This document shows positions 7,894 through 17,132 of a stretch of 21,364 bases of DNA, in pieces. Under the pieces are notes generated by a model, which had not been told where the DNA came from, did not search any database, and worked only from the letters and a program-made list of their open reading frames with translations. This DNA is from Phycisphaerae bacterium. GTDB taxonomy: Bacteria; Planctomycetota; Phycisphaerae; UBA1845. The stretch is taken from NCBI GenBank assembly GCA_021604825.1, contig BQJS01000070.1, forward strand, positions 1-21,364. The letters are read 5' to 3'. The first letter of the stretch is position 1; every line of letters begins with the position of its first letter. The position numbers were made by a program, and so were the translations under genes.

Positions 7894-10800
7894 ATGGCGA
7901 AAAGAGTCAACAAGAATCTGATAGTCGGACTGACCGCGCTGGCGTTTGTCGTCGTCACCGGGGCGGGCCTTGCATTGATCTATGGAGGAAAACTGAGCGA
8001 TCCGACCGAATTGGTTGCTCGAGCGGAAGAATTCGCCGAAGCCGAGGATTGGGCTCAAGCTGCGATCTACTACCGCCGCGCATATGGCGCCTCGGAAGAT
8101 CCGATCTACATGGTTCGATTCGCCGACATGCTACGCGAAAGCGGAAACGATTTTGAAGCCCTCTCGCAGTACCGCGACGCCAACGTCATTGACCCCGAAC
8201 TCGTCGAAGCGCTCGAAAAAACGCTCGAGATTGAGTTTGAAATGGCGGACATGGTGTCTGGAACAAACAACTGGATCAGCGTCAAGGATACCGCCGAGGC
8301 GATTCTCACCATTGAAGGCCAGGAAACCCACCCCCAAGCACTCTACTGTAAGGGGGCCGCACTATTTGAACTCAAAGAACAAAATGAATCGAATGCCGAT
8401 GAAGGGATTCGTTTCCTTGAAATGGCGGTCGAAGGATCACCGGACGAATTCGACTTTGCCCGCCGGTTGGCCTCTTGCTACTCCGCGATGGAACGCATTG
8501 AAGAAGCAGAAGCGATTCACGCAAAGCTGATTGCGTCAACGACATCCGAGGGAATGGATGCCGCTGAAGCACGGTGCGTTGCAGGAAGACAGAAATTTAA
8601 ATCAGGTGATTACGAAGGCGCCGAATCCCTGTATGCCGACGCCCTGAAGATGGCCGGCGACGACGAAAGCGTCCGAGCATTGGTCCACCGACGGACCGGT
8701 AACTTTTGGATCGACGTCTGGCGACAAAAGAAAACCGGTTATAGCGGCGGAGAACGCATCGAGCCCGCTCCTCAAGAAGAATTGGACGAAGCTTACGATT
8801 TGGCCACAAAACATCTTCGTACCGCCATCGAATTGGAGCCCGACGTCGCCGAATCTTACATTCGCCTTGCGAGCATTCAGTCAATGAACGATCGCCACGA
8901 CGATGCGATCGAAACTTATCAGGCACGACTCGATCTGGACTTTCCGCGAGAGGGTTTCAATGCCATCAGAAGCCGACGAAGTCGTTATATTTTGCTTCTG
9001 GGACTGGCTGATCAGTACATCTCCAAGACACGCCTCGCCGAAACCGGGTCCGACGAACAGGTAGAACTGGGCAAAAAATCCGACGAACAAATCGAGGAAG
9101 CGCTGACAGAGTTGCCCAACGGGATGGACGCCTACTACTCGCGCGGAAGGCTGTTCCTCACACTCCGCAGAAACCGAGAGGCGATTCGCTGGTTTGAACG
9201 CGCCGAAGAACTAAGCCGCGGACTGCACTGGCAAAATTTATATTTCCTCGCCGTCGCTCGACTGGCAGACAATCAGACCGGTGCCGCCAAAGATGCGATC
9301 ACGCAGGCGATCTCTGATCCAACTGCGCCGGCCGATTGCTGGATCCTTTTTGCAAAAATCCTGCTTGCAGAAAATAACCCCAATGAAGCTCGCGTCGCAG
9401 CCGAACATGCCCTGGCGCTTTCTCCCGAAAATCAAGACGCGATGCTCGTGCGAGCCGCCGCACAAGAGAAACTCGGACAAGCCGACAGTGCTCGCACCTT
9501 TATCCGACAACTGAAAGGCGACTCTCCAAAGCTCGTCGCTGGCCAAGCCGCCTATATCGCAGGACACGGCGATTTGGAGGAAGCACTCATCGGAATCGAA
9601 TCCGGCCTCCAAAAATTCCCGACACATCCACGCGTCGTCGAGACGGCAGCCGCCATATATTTGCAGCTTGATCGACGAGACGACGCGTTGCGCGTCGTCG
9701 ACGAAGCGATCGCTCAGGCACCCGAAGACTTTGACCTACAAGTGATCAAAATCAAATTCAGCGAATTGGAGCCTGAAGAACGCATCGCGCAATTGCTTGA
9801 GAAAGTCAAGGAGATCAAGGACGAGTACAGTCGATCCGTTCGACTCGCTTCATATTTCGCCGAGCAGGACGATTTCGAGAAACACTATGAACACCTTGCA
9901 ACGGCAAAACAGTTGATCATGGACCGAGCCACACCGATGGCGAGGACCGCCGGACAGGCCGGGCTTCGATACTTGTTCGACGCCATGTTCTCGATCGCAA
10001 TCAAAACCGACGACACCGCCCGCATGGACGAATTGATCGCCGAAGCTTCGGCATATGACGATGGCAAGGGATTGGACCAAGCCCACGGGTTAACCTACCT
10101 CGGACGACGACAACTATACGATGGTTTCACGGCCAACTTAAAGGCGCGCGAGGCGGCAAAAGACGCTCGTGACAAGCAAGCGGAGGCTCTTCTTGCCGAA
10201 GGCCGAAAGCACAATGAAGCCGCCGTCGAAACGTTGCTCGAAGCGATTGAAGAGTATCCCACCAACAGCGAGGCATTTGCAGGTTTGGGCGACGCGTACC
10301 GTCGACTTGGCGAACTGAACGAATCACGAATCGCCTATGAGCGCAGCATCGACCTGGCACCCCAGAACGGAAAAGTGCTAAAGCAGCTTGTCGTGTTGGC
10401 TGACTCGTTGGGAAATCAAGACGACTACAACAAGTGGCTCGAAAGCTGCACCGATCTTATTCCAGAAGACCCATGGGTCATGGAGCGCACGCTGCAGGCT
10501 CGCGAAGAGCAGAACCCCAGGGAGGGAATCGCACGGCGCGAAGAATTGCTGGCGAGCAATCCGGATGACGCAAGCAATCTTCAGAAGTTGGCCAGCCTTT
10601 ATGTCAAATTGGGCGACAATCAAAAAGCCGAAGAGCGCATCGAACTGTTGCTCGCCTCTTCTGACCAAAAACGTTACTTGGGTAGCGCCGCTTCATTACT
10701 GAGGGAGATCGGCAAGCCCGAGAGAGCCCTAGAAGTTCTGGAGAAAAACCTCTGGGACGCGCCTAACGAAGATAAGGCATCGGCCCAAGTGCTGATTGGC

Positions 10801-12504
10801 GAACACCATCGTGCAGTAGGAAACGCCCGGGAAGCTGAGACCGCATACTTGGCTGCAGCGGACATCGATCCAAGTCAAGCAGTGTTCGTCGCGATCGGGA
10901 CGCACTTCACGCTAACCAACCAACTCACGAAAGCTGAGAAATGGCTTCAAAAAGCCATCCAAAAAGCTGAAGAATCTGACTCTCCCCAAAAATCTCGTAT
11001 TCAAATCATGCGGATCGAGGTCTTAACTCGGAACGGGCAACTGGACAGTGCACAAGAACTGTGTGACGCCTATAAAACCGAGTATCCAGATGACCCATCC
11101 ACCCTCTACTTGGAATCGCAGATAGCACTAAACCGGGGCGACGTTGATCTCGCGATCGAAAACCTCTCTCTGTTTCTTGAAGAGCGACCCAATACACACA
11201 TTGCGATATTCAACCGGGCCCAGTCACTTTGCAGCCTCGGTGAATGGCAGAGAGCAATCACCGACTTGGAAGAGATTCGAGCCAGCAATCCTACTGCGAT
11301 GAGCTTTCAACCACGGGTGTTGCTCGCAACCGCTTACAAGCGCGTGGGTCGGTTGGACATGGCATTCCAGGAATTGGAAAGCATTTACAAGGAACATCCA
11401 GAAGCGAACAATGTCATTGACCAACTGATCAATCTCTATGTCGAAAATGAGCGGTACACCGATGCCGACAGTGTCTTGACCACGCTCCTTAACAGCAATC
11501 CGGATCAGGTTGGTTGGCTGCTACGAAGTGGCGAAATTGCGTTGAAGCAAAACGATAACAGCAAAGCCATCGCCAATCAAAAGCAGGCTGTCATCTTGGG
11601 ACAGTTTCACCCGACACTGACAGCCACACTGCTGGAGACATTCGGCAAAGTCAATGCCGCAGACCAAGGCATTGCATTCTTTGAAGAACAAGTTCCACCG
11701 GATCGACGCACGCCGCTGGTGCTGCTCGCATACGCAAACCTGTTGGGCGACAGCGGAAACGTGCGGGAGGCAATAGACACGTTCAGAACGGCGCTGCACA
11801 AGAGCGGGTTTGATTCCTTTGAATTCCTTGAAAAAATCGCGTTCAGCGTCGGTAAGAAACTTGGCACTGAGAACGCCATCCAACAGTTCAGCCAGCCCGT
11901 TGACAAAGTCTTGGAAAAAGCGAACAAACACATTCTCAGTGCATTGCTACAAGGGTCAGGAAAAACCGACGAAGCGCTCGAACTGTGCGAAGAACTTCTG
12001 ACGATGGCGAGCAATCCAAGAGAGAAGGCGTCGATCTACATGCGGATCGCCATGGGCTACGAATCGAAAAAAGATTGGGACAAGGCGCGGGAGGCCTACG
12101 ACAATGCTCTCGCATTGAGTGAGAAAAACCTCTTTGCGTTGAACAACATCGCCTACCTGCTCTCCGACAAATTGAATCTGCCGAATGAGGCTTTGCCCTT
12201 CGCCAAGAGAGCCGCCGAGCTGTCTGACCACCCGGCGGTGATCGACACCTTGGGCTGGGTCTACTACCAACTGGGACAGTTCCAGGACGCCATCGCTCAA
12301 TTCACCCGAATCCGACGCACCGAATCCGACTTTCCTGATGCGGTCTACCACCTGGCTGAAACTTTCAGACGCACAGGTGATTTTGAAAAGGCGAAGACGA
12401 TTTTTGAAGAGCTCGTTGGTAGGGAGAACCAAGGCGTTCCAGCCCCACTTGTCGCAAAGGCCAAAGAAGGCCTTAAGCTCACAAATGACCAAAACAGCGA
12501 CTAA
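7894..12504 (+). CDS. Giant membrane-anchored TPR protein (PrsT-like, exosortase-system type)
   Basis: Protein of 1,536 residues. After a short basic N-terminus (MAKRVNKN) there is a single hydrophobic segment at about residues 9-31. It acts as a signal anchor and puts the rest outside the cytoplasm. The remainder is almost entirely tandem TPR-type helix pairs rich in Glu and Ala, for example LVARAEEFAEAEDWAQAAIYY near the start and DKARAYDNALALS-like repeats near the end. The layout resembles the very long TPR proteins (PrsT type) of PEP-CTERM/exosortase EPS loci, and it follows an EpsI-like gene. It likely scaffolds envelope-spanning export or assembly of polysaccharide. The ATG at 7894 is chosen over a GTG at 7831 because it directly precedes the anchor. 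No Cys lipobox is seen. The PrsT resemblance is architectural, not proven orthology. Confidence 0.82.
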   Translation: MAKRVNKNLIVGLTALAFVVVTGAGLALIYGGKLSDPTELVARAEEFAEAEDWAQAAIYYRRAYGASEDPIYMVRFADMLRESGNDFEALSQYRDANVIDPELVEALEKTLEIEFEMADMVSGTNNWISVKDTAEAILTIEGQETHPQALYCKGAALFELKEQNESNADEGIRFLEMAVEGSPDEFDFARRLASCYSAMERIEEAEAIHAKLIASTTSEGMDAAEARCVAGRQKFKSGDYEGAESLYADALKMAGDDESVRALVHRRTGNFWIDVWRQKKTGYSGGERIEPAPQEELDEAYDLATKHLRTAIELEPDVAESYIRLASIQSMNDRHDDAIETYQARLDLDFPREGFNAIRSRRSRYILLLGLADQYISKTRLAETGSDEQVELGKKSDEQIEEALTELPNGMDAYYSRGRLFLTLRRNREAIRWFERAEELSRGLHWQNLYFLAVARLADNQTGAAKDAITQAISDPTAPADCWILFAKILLAENNPNEARVAAEHALALSPENQDAMLVRAAAQEKLGQADSARTFIRQLKGDSPKLVAGQAAYIAGHGDLEEALIGIESGLQKFPTHPRVVETAAAIYLQLDRRDDALRVVDEAIAQAPEDFDLQVIKIKFSELEPEERIAQLLEKVKEIKDEYSRSVRLASYFAEQDDFEKHYEHLATAKQLIMDRATPMARTAGQAGLRYLFDAMFSIAIKTDDTARMDELIAEASAYDDGKGLDQAHGLTYLGRRQLYDGFTANLKAREAAKDARDKQAEALLAEGRKHNEAAVETLLEAIEEYPTNSEAFAGLGDAYRRLGELNESRIAYERSIDLAPQNGKVLKQLVVLADSLGNQDDYNKWLESCTDLIPEDPWVMERTLQAREEQNPREGIARREELLASNPDDASNLQKLASLYVKLGDNQKAEERIELLLASSDQKRYLGSAASLLREIGKPERALEVLEKNLWDAPNEDKASAQVLIGEHHRAVGNAREAETAYLAAADIDPSQAVFVAIGTHFTLTNQLTKAEKWLQKAIQKAEESDSPQKSRIQIMRIEVLTRNGQLDSAQELCDAYKTEYPDDPSTLYLESQIALNRGDVDLAIENLSLFLEERPNTHIAIFNRAQSLCSLGEWQRAITDLEEIRASNPTAMSFQPRVLLATAYKRVGRLDMAFQELESIYKEHPEANNVIDQLINLYVENERYTDADSVLTTLLNSNPDQVGWLLRSGEIALKQNDNSKAIANQKQAVILGQFHPTLTATLLETFGKVNAADQGIAFFEEQVPPDRRTPLVLLAYANLLGDSGNVREAIDTFRTALHKSGFDSFEFLEKIAFSVGKKLGTENAIQQFSQPVDKVLEKANKHILSALLQGSGKTDEALELCEELLTMASNPREKASIYMRIAMGYESKKDWDKAREAYDNALALSEKNLFALNNIAYLLSDKLNLPNEALPFAKRAAELSDHPAVIDTLGWVYYQLGQFQDAIAQFTRIRRTESDFPDAVYHLAETFRRTGDFEKAKTIFEELVGRENQGVPAPLVAKAKEGLKLTNDQNSD

Positions 12505-12612
12505 CGGCTTTCCGAGTGCACGACGCAGCGGACTGTTACCAACCCAAACCGCGATGAGGCAATGCGATGACGCGAGCGCAGTGAAAACGAAGACCTTCGC
12601 GAGGTGGCAATC

Positions 12613-13887
12613 ATGAGCATCGGCCCTTTGATTGCCATCGTCTTTCTAATCGCCTGCTCCTTCGTTGTCTCGGGGGCGGAAACCGCCCTCTTCTCATTGT
12701 CACCTCGCGAGTTGCGACAGTTCGCAAACTCGTCAAGCACGCTAAAGCAGCGCGCTCGGCGATTGATGCGGCGACCGCGCCGCGTCCTGATGACCGTTCT
12801 CATCGTCAACACAGCCGTCAACATTGCGATTTTCGCAATCTCGTTCCTCGCATTTCAACCGGCAGAATCGAACAACCCAGTCTGGAAAATATTGAGCGGT
12901 ATCATCGCACTGATGGCCGTGCTTGTCTTTGGAGAAGTTGCCCCCAAAGCCATCGCCCTGGGAAACCCATCTGCAATCGCGCCTGTGGTCGCCCCGCTGA
13001 TTCAGTTGCTCGAGTGGATCACCCTCCCTCTCAGCACAACGCTTCGAGTCACATTGGTCGAGCCCTTCACCCGGCTCCTCGCACCAAACAGCTCGACATC
13101 AACCGAAGTAACACCCAACGATCTCAAAGCCCTCGTCGAGCTCTCCAGCAAGCAGGGCATCATCGACCCGCGCGAACACGAAATGCTACTGGGAGTCGTA
13201 TCACTGCCAAGCATCGCCGTCAGAGCCATCATGATTCCGCGAGTGGACATCAAGGCGTTACCCATCAATGTCGATCACAACGAAATCAGAGAACACTTTG
13301 CTGACTCCGGTTTAAAAAAAGTACCGATCTTCGGAAACGATTTAGACGACATCGTCGGACTGCTCTATGCCCGAGATTTCTATCTCAAACCAAATGAACC
13401 CGTTTCCAAACTAATCAAGCCAGTCGAATTCGTCCCCGAAAACATCAGCCTCGCCCAGCTAACGGAAAACTTCACTGCCAAGAAAACCCCGCTCCTCGTT
13501 GTCGTCGATGAATTCGGCGGCGTGTCTGGACTGGTCACGCTCAAAGACTTGTTCTGCAAAATCGTCGGCGAATTTGATCGCTCCGGAAACGTGGAATCAA
13601 TCAAGGCATATCAGCCAATCGATGAGCGCACCTATCGAATCTCCGGGTCGCTCAGCGTCCAACCTTGGCGAGACGCGTTCAATTCCATTTTCAAGATCCC
13701 CGACGTCGACACGATGGGCGGGCTGGTGCTCTCAATCCTTGGAAAGTCACCCAAAAAAGGAGACACCGTCCGAATCGGTAACATCACGATGACCGTAGAC
13801 AAGCTCGTCGGACGCCGAATCGATGAAATCCTCCTTCGTGCCGAACCCAAAGACCTTGGCGCACTAACGAGCGAGTTGACCACATGA
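12613..13887 (+). CDS. CNNM/CBS-domain membrane protein (HlyC/CorC type), full architecture
   Basis: Protein of 424 residues. The CNNM membrane domain covers about residues 1-170, with SGAETALFSLS early and FGEVAPKAIA at the conserved Gly-Glu-Pro-Lys site. A CBS pair follows (about 200-325), marked by MIPRVDI and DEFGGVSGLVTLKDL. The last ~90 residues are a CorC_HlyC domain (TMGGLVLSILGKSPKKGD). Family members are linked to Mg2+ or Co2+ efflux and homeostasis, with CBS domains binding adenine nucleotides; the older haemolysin name is not meaningful here. The ATG at 12613 has GAGGTGG just upstream, so it is preferred to the in-frame GTG at 12604. The gene ends in an ATGA overlap with the next one, so the two are co-translated and may form a heterodimer. 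Confidence 0.92.
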   Translation: MSIGPLIAIVFLIACSFVVSGAETALFSLSPRELRQFANSSSTLKQRARRLMRRPRRVLMTVLIVNTAVNIAIFAISFLAFQPAESNNPVWKILSGIIALMAVLVFGEVAPKAIALGNPSAIAPVVAPLIQLLEWITLPLSTTLRVTLVEPFTRLLAPNSSTSTEVTPNDLKALVELSSKQGIIDPREHEMLLGVVSLPSIAVRAIMIPRVDIKALPINVDHNEIREHFADSGLKKVPIFGNDLDDIVGLLYARDFYLKPNEPVSKLIKPVEFVPENISLAQLTENFTAKKTPLLVVVDEFGGVSGLVTLKDLFCKIVGEFDRSGNVESIKAYQPIDERTYRISGSLSVQPWRDAFNSIFKIPDVDTMGGLVLSILGKSPKKGDTVRIGNITMTVDKLVGRRIDEILLRAEPKDLGALTSELTT

Positions 13888-14864
13888 TCACTGCGATATT
13901 CATATTGGCTACGATCATTGCCATCGCGCTCTCGGGTTTTTATTCCGGGTCGGAAACCGGACTGTATTCCGTCAGTCGCCTCCGCATGAAAATCGACGCG
14001 GAAAACGGAAACGCCACCGCCGCTCGATTGCTGCAGGTGTTGCAGGATGACCGATCGGCGTTGTCCACGCTGCTTGTGGGAACAAATCTAGCCAACTATC
14101 TCGCCACCGTGTTCATCGCATACATCCTCACCAACGAACTCAACGTCAAAGGCCAAGCCACCGAGTTGTATACCACTCTGATCGTCACACCGGTCGTGTT
14201 TGTCTTTGGCGAAGTTGTTCCCAAAACACTGTTTCAACGCCATTCCGAAATCCTCATGGCAAAAGGAAGCCGCCTCTTTGCGTGGTCAACGTTTCTATTT
14301 GCAATTCCAGTCAAGACGCTTTCGATCGTGTCAGCGCCAATTTTGCGACTGGCCAAGAGTCCGTCTGCATCGAATGACGTAGATCATCGTCGCAACGTCG
14401 CGATGATGCTTCAAGACGCATTCGCCGCCGAAGACCATAGCGATGTCCACGGCGAACTCGTCGACCGCGTTCTCAATCTGACCGAGTTACCCCTGCACCA
14501 AGTCATGGTTCCACGCAACCACGTGATTTCCGTCGAACTGGGCGCGACACGCCAGGATTGTCTCGCGACCATTCGCAAGAACGCCCACTCACGTCTACTC
14601 GTTTACAACAAAGACCCGCGCCGCATCGTCGGGTTTGTGTCAACGCACACCCTCCTAGCCAGCGACGAGTGGATCGACCTTGAACACCACCTGGAACCGA
14701 TCCAAACGTTGACCCCACAACAGTCGGTGGCGACCGCGATGATTACGCTGCAATCTGAAGGCGGCGCGATCGCAGCCATCGTCGATCGAAGTAGCCGGCT
14801 TCTGGGCGTCGTCACGTTCAAAGACCTCCTCGAAGAGTTATCTGGCGAGTTGCACGATTGGTAG
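13884..14864 (+). CDS. CNNM/CBS-domain membrane protein (HlyC/CorC type), short paralogue without CorC_HlyC domain
   Basis: Protein of 326 residues and a paralogue of the preceding one. It has the CNNM membrane domain (SGFYSGSETGLYSVSRLRM near the start, FGEVVPKTLFQRHSE mid-domain). A CBS pair follows, with MVPRNHV at its start and SRLLGVVTFKDLLEEL near the end. It stops right after the CBS pair, about 90 residues earlier than its neighbour. The ATG overlaps the upstream TGA (ATGA), so translation is coupled. The likely role is metal-ion (Mg2+/Co2+) homeostasis at the inner membrane, together with its partner. The differing C-termini suggest one subunit contributes the CorC_HlyC regulatory domain. 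Confidence 0.9.
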   Translation: MITAIFILATIIAIALSGFYSGSETGLYSVSRLRMKIDAENGNATAARLLQVLQDDRSALSTLLVGTNLANYLATVFIAYILTNELNVKGQATELYTTLIVTPVVFVFGEVVPKTLFQRHSEILMAKGSRLFAWSTFLFAIPVKTLSIVSAPILRLAKSPSASNDVDHRRNVAMMLQDAFAAEDHSDVHGELVDRVLNLTELPLHQVMVPRNHVISVELGATRQDCLATIRKNAHSRLLVYNKDPRRIVGFVSTHTLLASDEWIDLEHHLEPIQTLTPQQSVATAMITLQSEGGAIAAIVDRSSRLLGVVTFKDLLEELSGELHDW

Positions 14865-14969
14865 TATCCGCTGGCCGTGTCTGAGGCGACAACCCTCGAT
14901 TTCGGACACGATGCGGACGCAATTCGCCTAGCACTGCTTTTTTCGCCGTTTGCTGACAGCTAGGATTTC

Positions 14970-14998
14970 TTGAATTCGCGCCTTCATTCTGCAACAAT
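14970..14998 (+). promoter_or_regulatory. Candidate promoter of the Cys-rich dockerin-like gene
   Basis: TTGAAT (14970-14975) and AACAAT (14993-14998), four of six matches each, are 17 bases apart and lie about 90 bases before the ATG at 15090. The rest of the 225-base gap 14865-15089 has a CGTGTC/GACACG inverted repeat near 14875-14910 and an isolated T run near 14940, not a clear terminator. Confidence 0.3.
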
Positions 14999-15089
14999 TG
15001 ATATGGGGTAATGGGAAAGAGAGCCAAACCATCGGCCAACGAGATCACTCTATCCGCTTTCCAGCATCGACCCAATGGAGAATCGAAGC

Positions 15090-16412
15090 ATGTTGAACCG
15101 ACCACCAGCCGTTTCCGTATCCTTGACGCGAGTTGTTCTGGCAATGGGGGCTATCGCTTGGATGGCATCGCCGCTTCACGCCGTCGAGCAGGTCGTGCGA
15201 AACGATTCGGTGGAAAACTTCACCACAACGGTTCCGATTGGTGACTTCGCAATTGGAGAGCAGGGCGGTGCCCGCCTCACGTCGCCATGCAACGGAAGCA
15301 TCGTGGCGATTCAAGTGCCTTGGATCGAACCACCCCCAGGAGGCAACCCGCAATCGCTTCAAGACGCCATCCATGTTTATGATGGCGCTAATTTCCCCAC
15401 ACCGGGAAGCGAACTTCTACTTCTCGAAGGCCCCCTGTTGACCCCCAACGCGATCAACGAATTCCGCTTCACAGACGAAGCCGGCACAATTCCAATCGAC
15501 GTACCGGTCACTGCCGGCCAACAGTTCTACGTCACGCTACAGTTCGGCGAGCCAACCGACATCGCCGGCGGCAGCGCAAGCATCGTACGCGATACCGACG
15601 GATGCCAACCCGGCAAGAATGTTCTGTTCTTCAGCAACACCTGGCATGACTTTTGCTCCATTCAAATTCTTCTACCAGGCGACACCGCCCTTCGCGCCGT
15701 GGTCGATTGTCAAGAGCCAGCCGGCGCATGCTGCGACCTGAATGGCACCTGTGATGACGACATCGAAGAGGGCGATTGCGAAGATCCGGGCGATACGTTC
15801 TTCGTCGGCGAAGACTGCGGTGAAGTGTCCTGCCCGGAACCTGTCGGTTCATGCTGCGACGGAAGCGGTGGCTGCCTTGAGAATCAATCCCAGGATTTCT
15901 GCGAAAACACTTTGGGTCGTATCTATGGCGGAAACGGCACGACCTGCGCCGATGACATATGCAACACAGGCGCGTGCTGCTTGCAAGACGGCTCCTGCCA
16001 AGAACTCATCGGACTGGTTTGCAACACCATGAACCCAACCAACTTCGAAGGCCCGGGAACGACTTGCGCCCAAGCGACATGCCAGCAACCAACCGGAGCC
16101 TGCTGCGTTGACATTGGCGGCGGCAATTCCGTTTGCGTCCCCGGCCAAACTGCGGCCAACTGCTCCGGATCGGGCGACGTTTGGCAGGGACCATTCACCA
16201 ATTGCACGCCCGACCCATGCGTCGCAAGCAACCCTGGCGATATGGATGACGACGGCGACGTCGATTTAGCTGACCTCGACCAGATCATGCAGTGCTTTGG
16301 TTCCGACATCACATCGGCACCCGAGTGCGAGCCAGCCAACGCCGATGCCGGAAACAACGTCATCGACATCGACGACTGGACGGCACTGGTCCCATTGATC
16401 ACTGGACCCTAG
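15090..16412 (+). CDS. Secreted Cys-rich GACC-repeat protein with C-terminal dockerin-like module
   Basis: Protein of 440 residues. It has a signal peptide (about residues 1-31, cleavage after SPLHA), then a ~175-residue beta-rich N-terminal domain. Four tandem ~40-residue repeats follow, beginning at about residue 210 (GACC, GSCC, GACC, GACC). Each has six cysteines in the order CC-C-C-C-C, which should form three disulfides per repeat. The C-terminus carries a dockerin-like pair of calcium loops: DMDDDGDVDLADLDQIMQCFG and NADAGNNVIDIDDW. Proteins of this build are known from planctomycete genomes; calcium binding and extracellular or surface location are inferred. GGAG lies nine bases before the ATG at 15090, so that start is preferred over the in-frame ATG at 15075. 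No PEP-CTERM tail is present. Function unknown; adhesion or scaffolding is a guess. Confidence 0.85.
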   Translation: MLNRPPAVSVSLTRVVLAMGAIAWMASPLHAVEQVVRNDSVENFTTTVPIGDFAIGEQGGARLTSPCNGSIVAIQVPWIEPPPGGNPQSLQDAIHVYDGANFPTPGSELLLLEGPLLTPNAINEFRFTDEAGTIPIDVPVTAGQQFYVTLQFGEPTDIAGGSASIVRDTDGCQPGKNVLFFSNTWHDFCSIQILLPGDTALRAVVDCQEPAGACCDLNGTCDDDIEEGDCEDPGDTFFVGEDCGEVSCPEPVGSCCDGSGGCLENQSQDFCENTLGRIYGGNGTTCADDICNTGACCLQDGSCQELIGLVCNTMNPTNFEGPGTTCAQATCQQPTGACCVDIGGGNSVCVPGQTAANCSGSGDVWQGPFTNCTPDPCVASNPGDMDDDGDVDLADLDQIMQCFGSDITSAPECEPANADAGNNVIDIDDWTALVPLITGP

Positions 16413-16522
16413 TATTCACTCGGGAAAATAGTCTTCACCCGGAAACCAGGCGGGATCGTTCGAGCTACCGCGCAACCCCAGCGCGCCGACGCCCATTTTC
16501 AAGCGACGAGGACCAGAAGCAA

Positions 16523-16915
16523 ATGACGGCTGCCGACTCCAAACCCAGGGTATTAGACGTGGGCCAGTGTGACCTCGACCACCGCAACATCACCCAAATG
16601 CTCAAGAATGAATTCGGTGCCGCCGTGGACCGCGCCCGCGACAACGCCCAAGTCGACCACCTGCTCGATTTTTACGATTACGATTTGATCCTGGTCAACC
16701 GTGTATTCGATGCCGACGCCAGTTCCGGTCACGACTTGATAAGTCGCCTCAAATCTGACGAATCTGCCGCCGATACCCCAATCATGTTGGTCAGCAATTA
16801 CGACGACGCTCAAGACAAAGCCGAAGCATCCGGCGCCGTCAAAGGATTCGGAAAAGCCGCGCTCGCGTCACCGGAAACAATTGAGCTACTGGGTTCGTTT
16901 CTAAACAGGAAATGA
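16523..16915 (+). CDS. Atypical receiver-domain protein (pseudo-receiver)
   Basis: Stand-alone protein of 130 residues with the alpha/beta pattern of a response-regulator receiver domain. Strand 1 is RVLDVG, strand 3 DLILVN, strand 4 PIMLVS, and strand 5 ends at GFGKA. Key sites are altered: the phospho-acceptor Asp is Asn59 (DLILVNRVFD) and the acidic pair after strand 1 is Gly14-Gln15. The conserved Ser91 and Lys111 remain. It should not be phosphorylated in the normal way and may work by binding a partner. The ATG at 16523 begins the domain; the frame is open much further upstream, but that part overlaps the previous gene and is basic. There is no output domain. It converges on a STAS protein on the other strand, with a dispersed repeat between them. 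Confidence 0.75.
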   Translation: MTAADSKPRVLDVGQCDLDHRNITQMLKNEFGAAVDRARDNAQVDHLLDFYDYDLILVNRVFDADASSGHDLISRLKSDESAADTPIMLVSNYDDAQDKAEASGAVKGFGKAALASPETIELLGSFLNRK

Positions 16916-16941
16916 AAGTCTAGATCGCCTCAAGTTCAAAC

Positions 16942-17074
16942 GCAGCGATGCGCCAACGCCGTCATTCCCGCGCACGCGGAAATCCAGAGTAGAGCGAAGT
17001 CAGCCAAGGCGAACCCTGGATCCCTGTACTGCGCAGGGATTACAAGAAAAACACTACGCCTGGATTGAAATCGC
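16942..17074. repeat. Dispersed ~130-base repeat, copy A
   Basis: It shares its order of motifs with 19073-19198: GCCGTCATTCCCGCGCACGC, then ATCCAG, ACCCTGGA, GCAGGGAT, CACAA/TACAA, and TGGATTGAAATCGC at the end. In this copy the first palindrome is imperfect (ATTCCC-N8-GGAAAT). ATCCCTG and CAGGGAT form a second 7-base inverted repeat near 17020-17041. It fills the convergent gap between the pseudo-receiver and STAS genes, the only notable content of 16916-17132. Confidence 0.85.
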
Positions 17075-17132
17075 TATAAGTAGGAAATGAAACGCCAATC
17101 GAGAAAGCAACCGCGATACGCGATCAAGCTGG

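Noticed and set aside
9679..9699. Perfect 9-base inverted repeat GACGACGCG-TTG-CGCGTCGTC inside the giant TPR gene
   Set aside because: It falls on codon boundaries for Asp-Asp-Ala-Leu-Arg-Val-Val in a TPR helix; codon bias (GAC, GTC, CGC, GCG) explains it without a site function.
14936..14945. T run as an intrinsic terminator after the second CNNM gene
   Set aside because: The only nearby inverted repeat (14875-14910) ends about 30 bases earlier, too far for a Rho-independent terminator.
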